Assembly (NCBI GenBank): GCA_035295845.1
Contig: DATGIF010000017.1
Coordinates: forward strand, 124,001 to 188,000
Origin: Palsa-892 sp035295845
GTDB taxonomy: Bacteria > Pseudomonadota > Alphaproteobacteria > Rhizobiales > Xanthobacteraceae
Direction: 5' to 3'
DNA: 64,000 bases
In this document: piece after piece, positions 1 through 10,731 of the stretch
Layout of the letters: the number at the start of each line of letters is the position of its first letter
Position numbering within the stretch: position 1 is the stretch's first letter
The notes under the pieces: generated by a model
The model's input: the letters and a program-made list of their open reading frames with translations, nothing else
The model's database searches: none
What the model was told of the DNA's origin: nothing
Made by a program: the position numbers and the translations under genes

Positions 1-869
1 AGCTCATCCGGCATTTCGGCGCGCGTTTCCGTCAAGAGCTCCTCCTTCGCGATCCGTTGCGCTTCCGCCGGATTGTTCTTGATCCAGTCGGTGAGTTCAA
101 GGTGGGCGGCGACGAACTTGCGCACGAGTTCCCGGTTCGCGGCAAGAACGTCCGCCCGCGCAACGAGAATCGTGGTGATCGCGGAGGAATCGTCCACCAG
201 GACCTTGCCGTCGGCTTCCAGTTCGAGCCGCGAAACCCACGGCTCCACGGTCCACACGGCATCGACGAATTTCTGCTTGAACAACACGAGCTGATCGGGG
301 TTCGCCGTCGGAATCACCTGCGCATCGCCGCCGGTGAGCGTGATGTGCAAGCCGCCGCCCGCGAGCCAAACCCGCGCAGCCACGTCCTGCGTGTTGCCCA
401 ACTGCGGGGTTGCGACCTTCTTGCCGCGAAAATCGGCGGCCGTGTTGAGCCCGGAATCCTTCTGCACGACGAGCGCCGAGCCGCCTTCGGCGGCGCCCGC
501 TACGATGCGCACATCCTCGCCGCGCGATTTCACATAGCCGTTGAGCGCGGGATTGGGGCCGACATAGGTGAGGTCGATGGATTTCGCGAAGATCGCCTCG
601 ATCGCGCTCGGCCCGGCGTTATAGACGAACCACTCGATCTTCACGTCCGGACCGAGCCGCTCCTCGAACCAGCCCTTGCCCGCGCGCGAAAGATGATGCG
701 CGACCAGCGCCTGCACATGCGTGATGTTGGGAAAATGACCGACGCGTAAGGTGATGGATTGCGCGATCGCCGAAGATGAAAAGCACGAAAAAATAGTCGC
801 CGAGATAAAACAAGCGGGCGAAAACCATCGGTAGCGCGAGTAACGTTTCGCCGCTGAGCGGAGCGTCAT
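1..869 (-). CDS. ABC transporter substrate-binding protein, SsuA/NrtA/ThiY-like (partial, C-terminus off the left edge)
   Basis: About 289 codons are visible from an ATG at 867-869. The first ~37 residues form a signal peptide ending AIA-QS, so the product should be periplasmic. The mature protein opens with LRVGHFPNITHVQALVA, the hallmark of NMT1/SsuA-type binding proteins that capture sulfonates, nitrate or thiamine precursors for an ABC importer. DLTYVGPNPAL and the VDAVWTVEPW segment also fit the family. The ligand cannot be told from sequence. No permease or ATPase lies within the window, so partners would be beyond the left edge. The frame stays open to base 3. Confidence 0.9.
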   Translation of the reverse strand, partial: MTLRSAAKRYSRYRWFSPACFISATIFSCFSSSAIAQSITLRVGHFPNITHVQALVAHHLSRAGKGWFEERLGPDVKIEWFVYNAGPSAIEAIFAKSIDLTYVGPNPALNGYVKSRGEDVRIVAGAAEGGSALVVQKDSGLNTAADFRGKKVATPQLGNTQDVAARVWLAGGGLHITLTGGDAQVIPTANPDQLVLFKQKFVDAVWTVEPWVSRLELEADGKVLVDDSSAITTILVARADVLAANRELVRKFVAAHLELTDWIKNNPAEAQRIAKEELLTETRAEMPDE

Positions 870-989
870 GGCCGGTTCTGCCTGTTCAAGAGCTGGCGCG
901 AGGTGGCAAATTCGCGTGTGCCTTACACAATCCCTTGATAGGGCGGCGAAGACAAGAGGCCTAGACGAAAGTCCTGTCTGAGCCCGCCT

Positions 990-1091
990 TCAGCGGCGGA
1001 CGGCGCCGATCATCACGGCAACAACGGTTCCAATGCAAACAGCCGCGGCAAGGCCGCCGGCCAGTAACGCAAACGCTTCGAAGGCAACCAT
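990..1091 (-). CDS. Small single-pass membrane protein, 33 aa
   Basis: A 33-residue ORF starts with ATG at 1089-1091 and has a GGGAG Shine-Dalgarno about 7 nt upstream. The peptide has an acidic residue near the start (MVAFEAF), a continuous hydrophobic stretch of about 24 residues rich in Ala/Gly/Val, and a basic tail VRR. This is typical of a small membrane protein with a cytoplasmic C-terminus. No family is recognised. Function is unknown. It lies alone between the substrate-binding protein gene and the hypothetical gene at 1201. Confidence 0.45.
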   Translation of the reverse strand: MVAFEAFALLAGGLAAAVCIGTVVAVMIGAVRR

Positions 1092-1200
1092 ACGCCCGCT
1101 CCCGGATTTGATTGTTGATAAGAGATTGGCGGAAGCCGGCGCCGGCCGCTGGGACGGATGTCACACTGCAAACAGAAGATTTCCGCGCCCGCAATGCGCT

Positions 1201-1695
1201 TCACGGGTTGAGCGGAAAGCCGCGGAAGATGCCATCCTTGAAGAAAATCCGGAACGGCGTCGTTCCATTGGTGCTGCCGTCCATCGCCCGCCACTTACCG
1301 TTCTGGCAAAGCATCCCGCCCTGCACCGGCACCGCTTCGAACTCGATGTAGTTGGGGTAGACCTTGCTGCCGGGCGTGAGCGCCATGAAGGTCGTCACGC
1401 ACTTGTCGCCGACGATCACCGGATCATAGCCCTTGATCATGATGCCGTTGCCGCCGGTCGAGGGAAAGGTGCTGCGGAGCACGCTTTGGGCGTTACACGC
1501 GAGAAACGGCTTTGGATGCACCTCGGAAAAACAAACCCGTAGACTGGCTGCCCGCCGTTCTTTCAACTCTCCCCTGCCGAACGTCCCGCTCGTGGACTCT
1601 TGCATGGCGCGCGTGAGACTTTTCTGTGACGGCGCGAGTTCCATGCGTGTAACGAATCTTCTGGCGCAAGGATTTTGACGAGTTCCCAATTTCAT
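1201..1695 (-). CDS. Hypothetical protein with two-Cys C-terminal domain
   Basis: The ORF encodes 164 residues. The last ~95 residues, from CNAQSVLRSTFPSTGG onward, look like a compact conserved domain with Cys residues near GDKCVTTF and GGMLCQNGKW, plausibly a small secreted domain. The first ~65 residues are Arg/Ser-rich, low in hydrophobic character and show no signal peptide in this or the other two frames. The true start may lie nearer the domain, or the export signal has been lost. No function can be assigned. An AT-rich stretch (1690-1730) lies upstream. Confidence 0.5.
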   Translation of the reverse strand: MKLGTRQNPCARRFVTRMELAPSQKSLTRAMQESTSGTFGRGELKERRAASLRVCFSEVHPKPFLACNAQSVLRSTFPSTGGNGIMIKGYDPVIVGDKCVTTFMALTPGSKVYPNYIEFEAVPVQGGMLCQNGKWRAMDGSTNGTTPFRIFFKDGIFRGFPLNP

Positions 1696-1732
1696 TTTTG
1701 TTTTTTCAAAGTTCCATTTTATTCCGCCAATC

Positions 1733-1748
1733 TGTGACGCGCGTCACT
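1733..1748. promoter_or_regulatory. Perfect palindrome resembling a CRP/FNR-family operator
   Basis: GTGACGCGCGTCAC at 1734-1747 is a 14-bp perfect palindrome. With its flanks it reads TGTGA-N6-TCACT, one base from the CRP consensus TGTGA-N6-TCACA. It sits about 57 bp upstream of the ATG at 1804 and between two divergent genes, so it could control either. Binding by a CRP/FNR protein is inference. Confidence 0.4.
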
Positions 1749-1803
1749 GTGGTTCCCGATCACGGACGGCATCATGCGGACAATCTCAAACGAGGAGGAT
1801 CCC

Positions 1804-2118
1804 ATGAACCACTCGCAAGCAACTTTGCAGACCGTTCGCCGCACGAACCCGTTGGGCATTCAGATACTGGTAGGCCTCGGCCTTGCGGCTGTCGTCGTGA
1901 TCTTCGGGCTCATCATTGCCTCGCAGGCCACGAGCCAAGAAAGCATGATGAAGAAGGAACACGCCGCCACGGCGAACGTGTTGCCGCAGCTTTTCATTTC
2001 GGACGAGGCGCTGAAGCCGAATCTGAACGGCGTGCTGGCCACCGGCGACGGCGGCGCCATGCTTCCAGCCGAGGAGACGATCGGCGGCATCAGCCGCGGC
2101 CGTTTCGACCGTCGCTGA
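1804..2118 (+). CDS. Small membrane-anchored protein, paralog A of a tandem pair
   Basis: The product is 104 aa. The ATG at 1804 is preceded by a near-perfect SD (GAGGAGG), so this start is preferred over the in-frame ATG at 1774. The N-terminus is cytoplasmic and basic, followed by one membrane segment (about residues 18-38). The exported tail contains NVLPQLFISDEALKPNL and TGDGGAMLPAEET. The next gene repeats the same layout and motif, so the two are tandem duplicates. No known domain is recognised. The protein could be a membrane-tethered periplasmic peptide. Its function is unknown. Confidence 0.75.
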   Translation: MNHSQATLQTVRRTNPLGIQILVGLGLAAVVVIFGLIIASQATSQESMMKKEHAATANVLPQLFISDEALKPNLNGVLATGDGGAMLPAEETIGGISRGRFDRR

Positions 2119-2171
2119 GAGCAACGATCGGGACTATCGGCCGGGCCAAGAGCTCGGCCGGTGGTCGGGGG

Positions 2172-2192
2172 CGAAATCCGGATTTCGTTTTT
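2172..2192 (+). terminator. Rho-independent terminator after paralog A
   Basis: Inverted repeat CGAAAT-CCGG-ATTTCG (2172-2187) is followed directly by five T (2188-2192). It lies 54 bp after the paralog A stop codon. Confidence 0.55.
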
Positions 2193-2266
2193 GCCGTATT
2201 AGCCGCTTCACAAAGGACAACTAGGACCGCCGCACCATGCGGATGTCCATTCAAGAGGAGAATGCC

Positions 2267-2590
2267 GTGAACTCTTCAGCCTCCCTGACCGCCGGCCGCC
2301 TCACGAAGACCGACACTGCGCCGCGCGCTCGATTCAGCCGCGCGACGGCCGAGCTTCTGATGGTGATCGCCTTTTCCGTCTTTGGACTTCTGATGTCTGT
2401 CTACACGGCCGGGTCCGCCACAGGCCAGGAAAAATCCGGATGGCGGGCCGCCATCATCATCGATGCGAACGTCCTGCCGGCGCTGATGATCGCGCCCGAG
2501 GCGCTTGCGCCCAATCTCGATTGGATGCCGACAACCGGCGACGGCGGCGCCGTGATTGAGCCGAAGGAAACCGCGCCCGATCGCCGCTGA
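2267..2590 (+). CDS. Small membrane-anchored protein, paralog B of a tandem pair
   Basis: The product is 107 aa from a GTG at 2267, preceded by SD AGAGGAG. The upstream in-frame ATG at 2237 has no SD and would add ten residues absent from paralog A. Layout matches the preceding gene: basic cytoplasmic N-terminus, one membrane segment (about residues 30-50), then NVLPALMIAPEALAPNL, TGDGGAVIEPKET and a basic C-terminus DRR. A terminator separates the genes, so each may have its own promoter. Function is unknown. Confidence 0.75.
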   Translation: MNSSASLTAGRLTKTDTAPRARFSRATAELLMVIAFSVFGLLMSVYTAGSATGQEKSGWRAAIIIDANVLPALMIAPEALAPNLDWMPTTGDGGAVIEPKETAPDRR

Positions 2591-2613
2591 ATCAACGCCA
2601 ATTCGATAAAACA

Positions 2614-2646
2614 AATCGGCCGGGCAAATGCGCGGCCGATTCTTTT
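2614..2646. terminator. Bidirectional terminator between paralog B and rpoD
   Basis: AATCGGCCG (2614-2622) pairs with CGGCCGATT (2633-2641). A T-rich run follows on the plus strand, and another (TTTGTTTT) follows on the minus strand, so it can end both convergent transcripts. Confidence 0.7.
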
Positions 2647-2678
2647 CTTGGCTTATCTGTTGAACGGAGAACCGCACA

Positions 2679-5261
<2,583 letters not shown>

Positions 5262-5366
5262 CGGAATCTGCTCTCTCTCAATGCGCCCCAACGGAAAAAC
5301 ATCCCTCTACCCTATGCGGGATGAATCGGTTTTCTGCCCCTATACTGATTCGGCCTACCGTAACGC

Positions 5367-7277
5367 TCACATTGTACGGGCCGGGCGGCCTGACGGCTCG
5401 CCGAACCCCTCGATCAGCGCCTCCGTGCCGTCGAGGTTGGCCAGTTGCTCCTGAATGTCCTTCAGGCGGGCGAAATTGGCCTCGGTCATGTCGGCGCTAT
5501 ACGCGCGCTCGGCCTCTTTCAGCTCTCTAGATAGCGTCCTCTTTTGGCGTTGCAAGCTAACGATTTGGCGCCACCAGACGAGGACATCCTCGGGCGCGGT
5601 CTGCAGCGCCATCGGCCAGTCCGCCTTATGGGAGATGGCACGTTCCATGCGTATGCGAAGTTCCCCGTTGCCGGTGTTCTCCAGACGACCCTTCAGCGCC
5701 TCGGGGTCCTGCGCGTGACCGGAAGCAGCGGCGGCCAGGATCGCCTTGCGGAGCGCTTCCGCATCCCGGTGAACAAATTCCACTTCGACAAATTCCTCGG
5801 CGTGCTCCGTGAGCAGCCACGGATGGTTCAGCACCGCAAGCAAGATTAGTGCCTCCCGCGCCGGGACGGCCGAATGATGACCGCGGATGATCGGGCTCAT
5901 GGCCAGCCGGCCGCCGCGCGGCGCGAGCGAGGTCTTTGGCTCCGGCAGCCGGTTGCGCGGGCCGCGGCGGAACTCGATCGGCGAGCGGGCGACCGCCCGC
6001 ACCTCCGACGGCGCCAGCAACCGGGCAAGCCGCGTCTTCAGGTCCTCGCGGTAATAGCGGCGGACGGTCTCGTCTTCGATCATCCGCGTGATGTCGGAAA
6101 GCCGCGCCTCGAGCGCGGCGCGGCGCTCGGGTGTATCGAGCCGCGCGTTTTGCGTTTCGCGGATCCATAGCATCTCCGCGAGCGGCCGCGCGCTCGCGAG
6201 CACGTCTTTCATCGCCCCGCCGCCGCCCGTGCGAATGAGATCGTCGGGATCCTGGCCTTCGGGAAGCGTCGCAAACAACAAGCTCTGGCCAGGTTTCAAG
6301 AGCGGAAGCGCGAGATCGACCGCGCGAAAGGCCGCGCGCTGTCCGGCGGTGTCGCCGTCGAAGCAGAGGATTGGTTCCGACTGCATGCGCCAGAGAAGCC
6401 CGAGTTGATCCTCGGTGAGCGCAGTGCCGAGCGGCGCCACGGTGGCCTCGAAGCCCGCGGTTACCATCGCGATCGCATCGATGTAACCCTCGACCACGAT
6501 GAGCGGCTCGTCTTTTTGCGTCGCCGCCCGCGCGCCGGCGCCGTTGTAAAGGAGCGAGCCCTTGTGAAAGAGCGGCGTCTCCGGCGAATTGAGATATTTC
6601 GCCGGCACATCATCGGCGAGCGCGCGGCCGCCGAAACCGACCACGCGGCCCCTGAAGTCGGCGATCGGAAACATCAGGCGCTCGCGGAAGCGGTCGAACG
6701 GCACCGGCACGTCCTCGCCGGAGACGAGGAGCCCGGCTTCGATCATGTCTTCGTTCGAAACGCCTTTGCCGCCGAGCTGCTCCTTCAGCGCAAACCGCTC
6801 GGCCGAGGCATAGCCGAGGCGGAAACGCGTTTGCATCTCCGGCGCAATCCCGCGATCGGCGAGATAACCGCGTGCCCGCGCGCCCGCGCGCGCTTGCAGG
6901 CTTTCCTCGAAGAATTTCGCCGCGAGCTCGACGATTTCATAGAGCGTCTTCCGCCGCGCCTCGCGCTTCTCTTCATCGGGCGAGGTAACCGGCATTGGCA
7001 GGCCCGCCATTTGCGCGAGCCGCTCCACCGCCTCGGGGAAGGAAAGCCCCTCCGTTTCCATCAGGAAGCGGAACTGGTCGCCATGCTTGCCCGAGGAAAA
7101 GCAGTGATAGAAGCCCTTCTGGTCGTTGACCGTGAAGGATGGCGTCTTTTCGGGGTTGAAGGGCGACAGCCCCTTCCATTCGCGCCCGGCTTTTTTCAAT
7201 GGCACGCGGCGGCGCACGACCTCGGATACGGGTATCCGGGCCCGGATTTCGTCGAGAAACGATTGCGAAAAGCGCAT
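5367..7277 (-). CDS. dnaG: DNA primase DnaG
   Basis: The 636-aa primase makes RNA primers at the replication fork. The N-terminal zinc-ribbon fold is present (about residues 35-68) but the usual Cys-His-Cys-Cys ligands read S38, N41, C59 and S62, so it probably does not bind zinc. The TOPRIM catalytic core follows with EPLIVVEGYIDAIA and ILCFDGDTAGQRAA, which supply the acidic metal-binding residues. The C-terminal ~150 residues would form the DnaB-helicase interaction region. The start MRFSQSFLDEIRARIPV matches the family; a further 15 codons upstream would be spurious. The gene precedes rpoD, a common pairing. Confidence 0.96.
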   Translation of the reverse strand: MRFSQSFLDEIRARIPVSEVVRRRVPLKKAGREWKGLSPFNPEKTPSFTVNDQKGFYHCFSSGKHGDQFRFLMETEGLSFPEAVERLAQMAGLPMPVTSPDEEKREARRKTLYEIVELAAKFFEESLQARAGARARGYLADRGIAPEMQTRFRLGYASAERFALKEQLGGKGVSNEDMIEAGLLVSGEDVPVPFDRFRERLMFPIADFRGRVVGFGGRALADDVPAKYLNSPETPLFHKGSLLYNGAGARAATQKDEPLIVVEGYIDAIAMVTAGFEATVAPLGTALTEDQLGLLWRMQSEPILCFDGDTAGQRAAFRAVDLALPLLKPGQSLLFATLPEGQDPDDLIRTGGGGAMKDVLASARPLAEMLWIRETQNARLDTPERRAALEARLSDITRMIEDETVRRYYREDLKTRLARLLAPSEVRAVARSPIEFRRGPRNRLPEPKTSLAPRGGRLAMSPIIRGHHSAVPAREALILLAVLNHPWLLTEHAEEFVEVEFVHRDAEALRKAILAAAASGHAQDPEALKGRLENTGNGELRIRMERAISHKADWPMALQTAPEDVLVWWRQIVSLQRQKRTLSRELKEAERAYSADMTEANFARLKDIQEQLANLDGTEALIEGFGEPSGRPARTM

Positions 7278-7413
7278 GAGACGATCTAGGCGGCCACGAT
7301 CGCCGCCGCCAGCCCTACCCATCCAACTCTTGAATAGTGCGGCATGTCCGGCACGCCGGTCCGCCGCTTCTCCCGGTTATCCACAGGCGACCGAGCCGCC
7401 TCCAATCCCCTGT

Positions 7414-8397
7414 TCAGCTGAACGACTCGATCAGCGCAATCATCCGCTGGCGCGTGGCGGGATTGGGCATGAGGGACCGCCCGGCGCCGAGATTGTCCTT
7501 CATGTGCTCCGCCTTGTCGGTACCGGGAATCACCACCGTCACCGCGTCGTTGGAGAGCAGGAATTTCAGGAAAAACTGCGCCCAGCTGTCGGCATAGAAT
7601 TCCGCCGCCCAATCGGGCAACGGCTTGCCGCGCACCTTGCGGAACAGGTCGCCGCGGCCGAACGGAAGATTGCAAAGCACCGCGGCGCCGTTGTCTTTCG
7701 CGGCCGGCAGCACGCGCTTTTCGGCGTCGCGGTCGAGAATCGAATAGTTGACCTGCACGAAATCCGGCTTTTCGCGCGCCGTTACCGCCGCCACCGCATC
7801 CTGGTCGCCGTTGAACGACGTCGTGATGCCGATATAGCGGAACGTGCCTTGCGCCTTCCAGTCGCGGAGAAGACCGAGATCGGTTTTCGGATCGCTGACG
7901 TTGTGCAGCTGCATCAAATCGATCTTCGGCGTCTTTAATCTTCGAAGCGACTCCTGCATTTCGGCAATGGTCGCCGCGCGGCTCCGCACCTCGCATTTCG
8001 TCGCGAGAAAAATCTTGTCGCGCACGCCCGCTTCCGCGACGAGATCGCCGACGACGCCTTCGGCCGTGCCGTAGGTCGAGGCCGTATCGATCAGGCCGCC
8101 GCCGGCCGCCATGACCATCGCCTCGATGACCGCGCGCCGCTGGGCGCGCTCGCCGGCGTCAGCGCCGATCTGGAAAACTTGCGAGGTGCCGAGCCCGACG
8201 ACCGGGAGCAACTCGCCGCTGCTGGGGATCGGCCGCCGGATCGACCGGCTCGAATACGGCGGCAGCTCGAACTCCCCGCGCGCAGGCGCCGCGCGCGAAA
8301 GCCCGCCCAGCATCGCGCCGGTCACGGCGCCGGCGCCGGCCGCGAGCACGTCGCGCCTGGAAGGCGAAAAATCGGCGGGCGTTTTCGGGTCGCTCAT
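7414..8397 (-). CDS. Aldo/keto reductase with Tat-type signal
   Basis: The 327-aa protein has an N-terminal twin-arginine leader (SRRDVLAAGAGAVTGAML, residues 13-30), predicting folded export to the periplasm. The AKR barrel follows: IDTASTYGTAEG supplies Asp and Tyr, FLATKCEV the Lys and LMQLHNV the His of the catalytic tetrad. It should reduce a carbonyl with NAD(P)H, although cofactor supply for an exported AKR is unclear; some Tat AKRs are of unknown substrate. The start at 8397 has AGAGAGA upstream; the longer frame to 8571 adds an unrelated extension. It diverges from the thioesterase at 8526. Confidence 0.88.
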   Translation of the reverse strand: MSDPKTPADFSPSRRDVLAAGAGAVTGAMLGGLSRAAPARGEFELPPYSSRSIRRPIPSSGELLPVVGLGTSQVFQIGADAGERAQRRAVIEAMVMAAGGGLIDTASTYGTAEGVVGDLVAEAGVRDKIFLATKCEVRSRAATIAEMQESLRRLKTPKIDLMQLHNVSDPKTDLGLLRDWKAQGTFRYIGITTSFNGDQDAVAAVTAREKPDFVQVNYSILDRDAEKRVLPAAKDNGAAVLCNLPFGRGDLFRKVRGKPLPDWAAEFYADSWAQFFLKFLLSNDAVTVVIPGTDKAEHMKDNLGAGRSLMPNPATRQRMIALIESFS

Positions 8398-8525
8398 GGG
8401 GATTTCTCTCTGCGAAATATCCGTTCCGCTGGCCGCTCCACGTTTCTTGAACACAGCCGGCGCGTCCCCGTCTAAGATTACCCGATCAAATCGCGCAATT
8501 TTGCGGCCCCCGGGGAGATACGACC

Positions 8526-8972
8526 ATGAACATTCCCGCGAATTTCCAGCCGATCGAGCGGCTGCGGACAAGTCCGTTCCTCGAACGCGTCGGCCCGCTC
8601 TACTTTGAATGGCGCGGGAAGAAGCTGGTGCTGGGCTTGCGCATCGACGCGAGCCACGCCAACGCCCGCGGCACGGCGCATGGCGGGCTTCTGCTCACGC
8701 TCGGCGATGTCGCGCTCGGCTATCAGATGGCCTTGTCGCAGGACCCGCCCATCCGGGCGACGACGATCAGCATGAGCGCCGACTTCATCGGCGGCGCTTC
8801 CGTCGGCGATTGGCTAGAAGCGCATGTGGACGGGCATCAGGTGGGCTCCCGCATGGCCTTCGCCAACGCGTATCTGATGGTGGGCGAGAAGCAGGTCGCG
8901 CGGGTGAGCGGGGTGTTTTTGCGCCACCCCGAGGCTCGTGCCGAAGCTACGATTTCCGCCAGAACGGAATGA
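8526..8972 (+). CDS. Hotdog-fold thioesterase, PaaI family
   Basis: The 148-aa protein has a single hotdog domain with the motif HANARGTAHGGLLLTLGD, where the conserved Gly-Gly and Asp shape the acyl-CoA site (HGG...D type of PaaI enzymes). It should hydrolyse a small or aromatic acyl-CoA; the substrate is unknown. SD GGGGAGA precedes the ATG at 8526. The 3' end overlaps the convergent gene at 8947 by 26 bp. Confidence 0.88.
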   Translation: MNIPANFQPIERLRTSPFLERVGPLYFEWRGKKLVLGLRIDASHANARGTAHGGLLLTLGDVALGYQMALSQDPPIRATTISMSADFIGGASVGDWLEAHVDGHQVGSRMAFANAYLMVGEKQVARVSGVFLRHPEARAEATISARTE

Positions 8973-9678
8973 GCATCGAAACGCGTTCGCGATAACGACG
9001 GTATTCCTCGCCGAACAGGCTGACGAGATCCCGCTCTTCCAGGAGGGTGCCGACGAAAATATAGGCGGTGGAGATTGCGGCAAACAACAGATGTCCTGCA
9101 CTCATCACCGGCACCGACCAAAACGCGACGATGAAGCCGAAATAGAGCGGATGCCGCACGACCTTGTAGAGGGACCGTATCTTGAAATGCGGCGCCGGCA
9201 TCTTCTTTCCCGTCAGGTTGGACACGACCTGATGCAACCCGAACAGCTCGAAGTGATTGATGAGGAACGTGCTGAGGAGCGCGATCAACCATCCGAGCAG
9301 CGAGAGACCGATCAACGCCTGCGCAAGCACTGGGCTCGTCACCTGCCAAACGACTGTTGGCATCGGACGCCATTGCCAGATCAGCAGGAAAAGCGCGGAC
9401 GTCGAGAACAACACGTAAGTGCTGCGCTCGATCGCCTGCGGCACGATCCGCGTCCATTGCTCCTTGAAGCTTTTGCGCGCCATCACGCTGTGCTGGAGGG
9501 CGAACAGGCTGAGTAGCAAGAGGTCGACGATGATCGCTTCGATGGGAGGGACGGCCGGCCCCGAGTCGATCGTCCTCGGCACGACGATGCCGGTAACGAA
9601 ACCCATGGCGTAGGAGAATGTGCTCAGAAAAAAGACGTAGGACGCCACCCCGTAAAGAAATGCGATAAACCTGCTCAC
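8947..9678 (-). CDS. mddA: Methanethiol S-methyltransferase-like integral membrane protein (MddA/isoprenylcysteine methyltransferase family)
   Basis: The 243-aa protein has about five membrane segments and the ICMT-type SAM site VRHPLYFGFIVAFW followed by EERDLVSLFGEEYRRYRERV near the C-terminus. This combination, with the MSAGHLLFA segment between, matches MddA, which methylates methanethiol to dimethyl sulfide using S-adenosylmethionine. The related NnrU/ICMT families share the fold, so the substrate is inferred. The alpha/beta hydrolase gene lies 49 bp upstream on the same strand and may be cotranscribed. Confidence 0.75.
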   Translation of the reverse strand: MSRFIAFLYGVASYVFFLSTFSYAMGFVTGIVVPRTIDSGPAVPPIEAIIVDLLLLSLFALQHSVMARKSFKEQWTRIVPQAIERSTYVLFSTSALFLLIWQWRPMPTVVWQVTSPVLAQALIGLSLLGWLIALLSTFLINHFELFGLHQVVSNLTGKKMPAPHFKIRSLYKVVRHPLYFGFIVAFWSVPVMSAGHLLFAAISTAYIFVGTLLEERDLVSLFGEEYRRYRERVSMLIPFWRKS

Positions 9679-9727
9679 GAATGTCTCCTTCTTCCTTTCA
9701 TGCTTGCGACCATGGGTCTGCTGTCGG

Positions 9728-10582
9728 CTATTCCGCCGCCGCCAATTGCGGACTCGTCTCGCCGGCGCCGCGCTGCGACAGACAATCCGCGATCACCGGC
9801 GCGACCGCGCGCGGATGCGTGACGGGCGCCATGTGCCCGAGTCCGGGAATTGCGATCAGGCGCGCTGCTGGAATGAGGTCCGCGAGAATCTCCGCGATCC
9901 GGAGGCTAGCGGGCGGCGACCGGTCGCCCCTGAGAATGGCGACCGGAAAATGCAGCCGATGGAAATCTTCGGCGTTCCACCTTTCGTCGGCGATGACGCG
10001 AAAAGCGGGCATCTTCAGCACGGCTTGGCTGAGATCGTCCTGCTGCGCCGCCGGCAGCCGGTCCCAGGTGCCCGGCCCGCTCCAGAAGTCGACGAAAATC
10101 GCAGCCGCGCGGTCGTTCGCGCCGTTCCCGATGAACCACTTCATGTCTTCGGTGACGCGGCGGAACAGCTCGAATTTCTTCCGATCCGCGCCGCCACCAT
10201 CACGCAGCAAGTAGAAGGCGACCGGCTCGTAAAGCGTCAGCGTCTTGATCCGCTCGGGCCACGCCAATGCCGCGGCCAATGCGACCACGCCGCCGAAGGA
10301 ATGACCGACGAGGTGCACGGGTTCATCGATCTGCGACAGAAGCGGCGCGATGAATTCTGCTTCTTCCCGAAGCCCCGCGCCCTCGCTGATGTAGTCGCGC
10401 GAAGACCGCCCGCAGCCGGCAAGGTCGGGCGTATAGAGCGTGAACTTCGTGCCGAACTCGCTGACCAGTCCTTGCCAGCTTCCGCCCGTGCATCCGGAGG
10501 CGTGCAGAAGCAGAACCGGATCGCCGCTTCCGCTCTTGCGATAGAAGAGACAAGAACCATTGTGTTGTTGCAGCATTGCCAT
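9728..10582 (-). CDS. Alpha/beta hydrolase
   Basis: The 284-aa protein begins MAMLQQHNG with a GGAG SD 8 nt upstream; the open frame extends further but without SD. It has the alpha/beta-hydrolase fold: LLLHASGCTGGSW (oxyanion region), nucleophile elbow LVGHSFGG (GxSxG), AILRGDRSPP (acid region) and a late GLGHMAPVTHP His. The substrate is unknown. It is divergent from the regulator-hydrolase fusion at 10732, which carries a second hydrolase domain, suggesting the fusion might regulate it. Confidence 0.87.
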   Translation of the reverse strand: MAMLQQHNGSCLFYRKSGSGDPVLLLHASGCTGGSWQGLVSEFGTKFTLYTPDLAGCGRSSRDYISEGAGLREEAEFIAPLLSQIDEPVHLVGHSFGGVVALAAALAWPERIKTLTLYEPVAFYLLRDGGGADRKKFELFRRVTEDMKWFIGNGANDRAAAIFVDFWSGPGTWDRLPAAQQDDLSQAVLKMPAFRVIADERWNAEDFHRLHFPVAILRGDRSPPASLRIAEILADLIPAARLIAIPGLGHMAPVTHPRAVAPVIADCLSQRGAGETSPQLAAAE

Positions 10583-10731
10583 CGTCGCGCTCCGCAAGAT
10601 TTCGTTTCGGCGGCTGTAGCGGCGCGCGGGCATCGGGTCTTTGCGGAAACCTTGATTTTTTCTCCAGAAAACCGTCATTTCCCGGCCCGGCCGGTGCTTG
10701 GCCGGTGGCGAATGTGGTGAGGATCGACGGA

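Noticed and set aside
2119..2171. A further terminator in the CGGCCG-rich stretch (about 2138-2160)
   Set aside because: Imperfect stem and no T-run; the nearby hairpin at 2172 is better.
5367..7277. DnaG as a pseudogene because its zinc ligands are missing
   Set aside because: The frame is intact, TOPRIM residues are kept and it precedes rpoD in a typical place; the serine change looks clade-wide.
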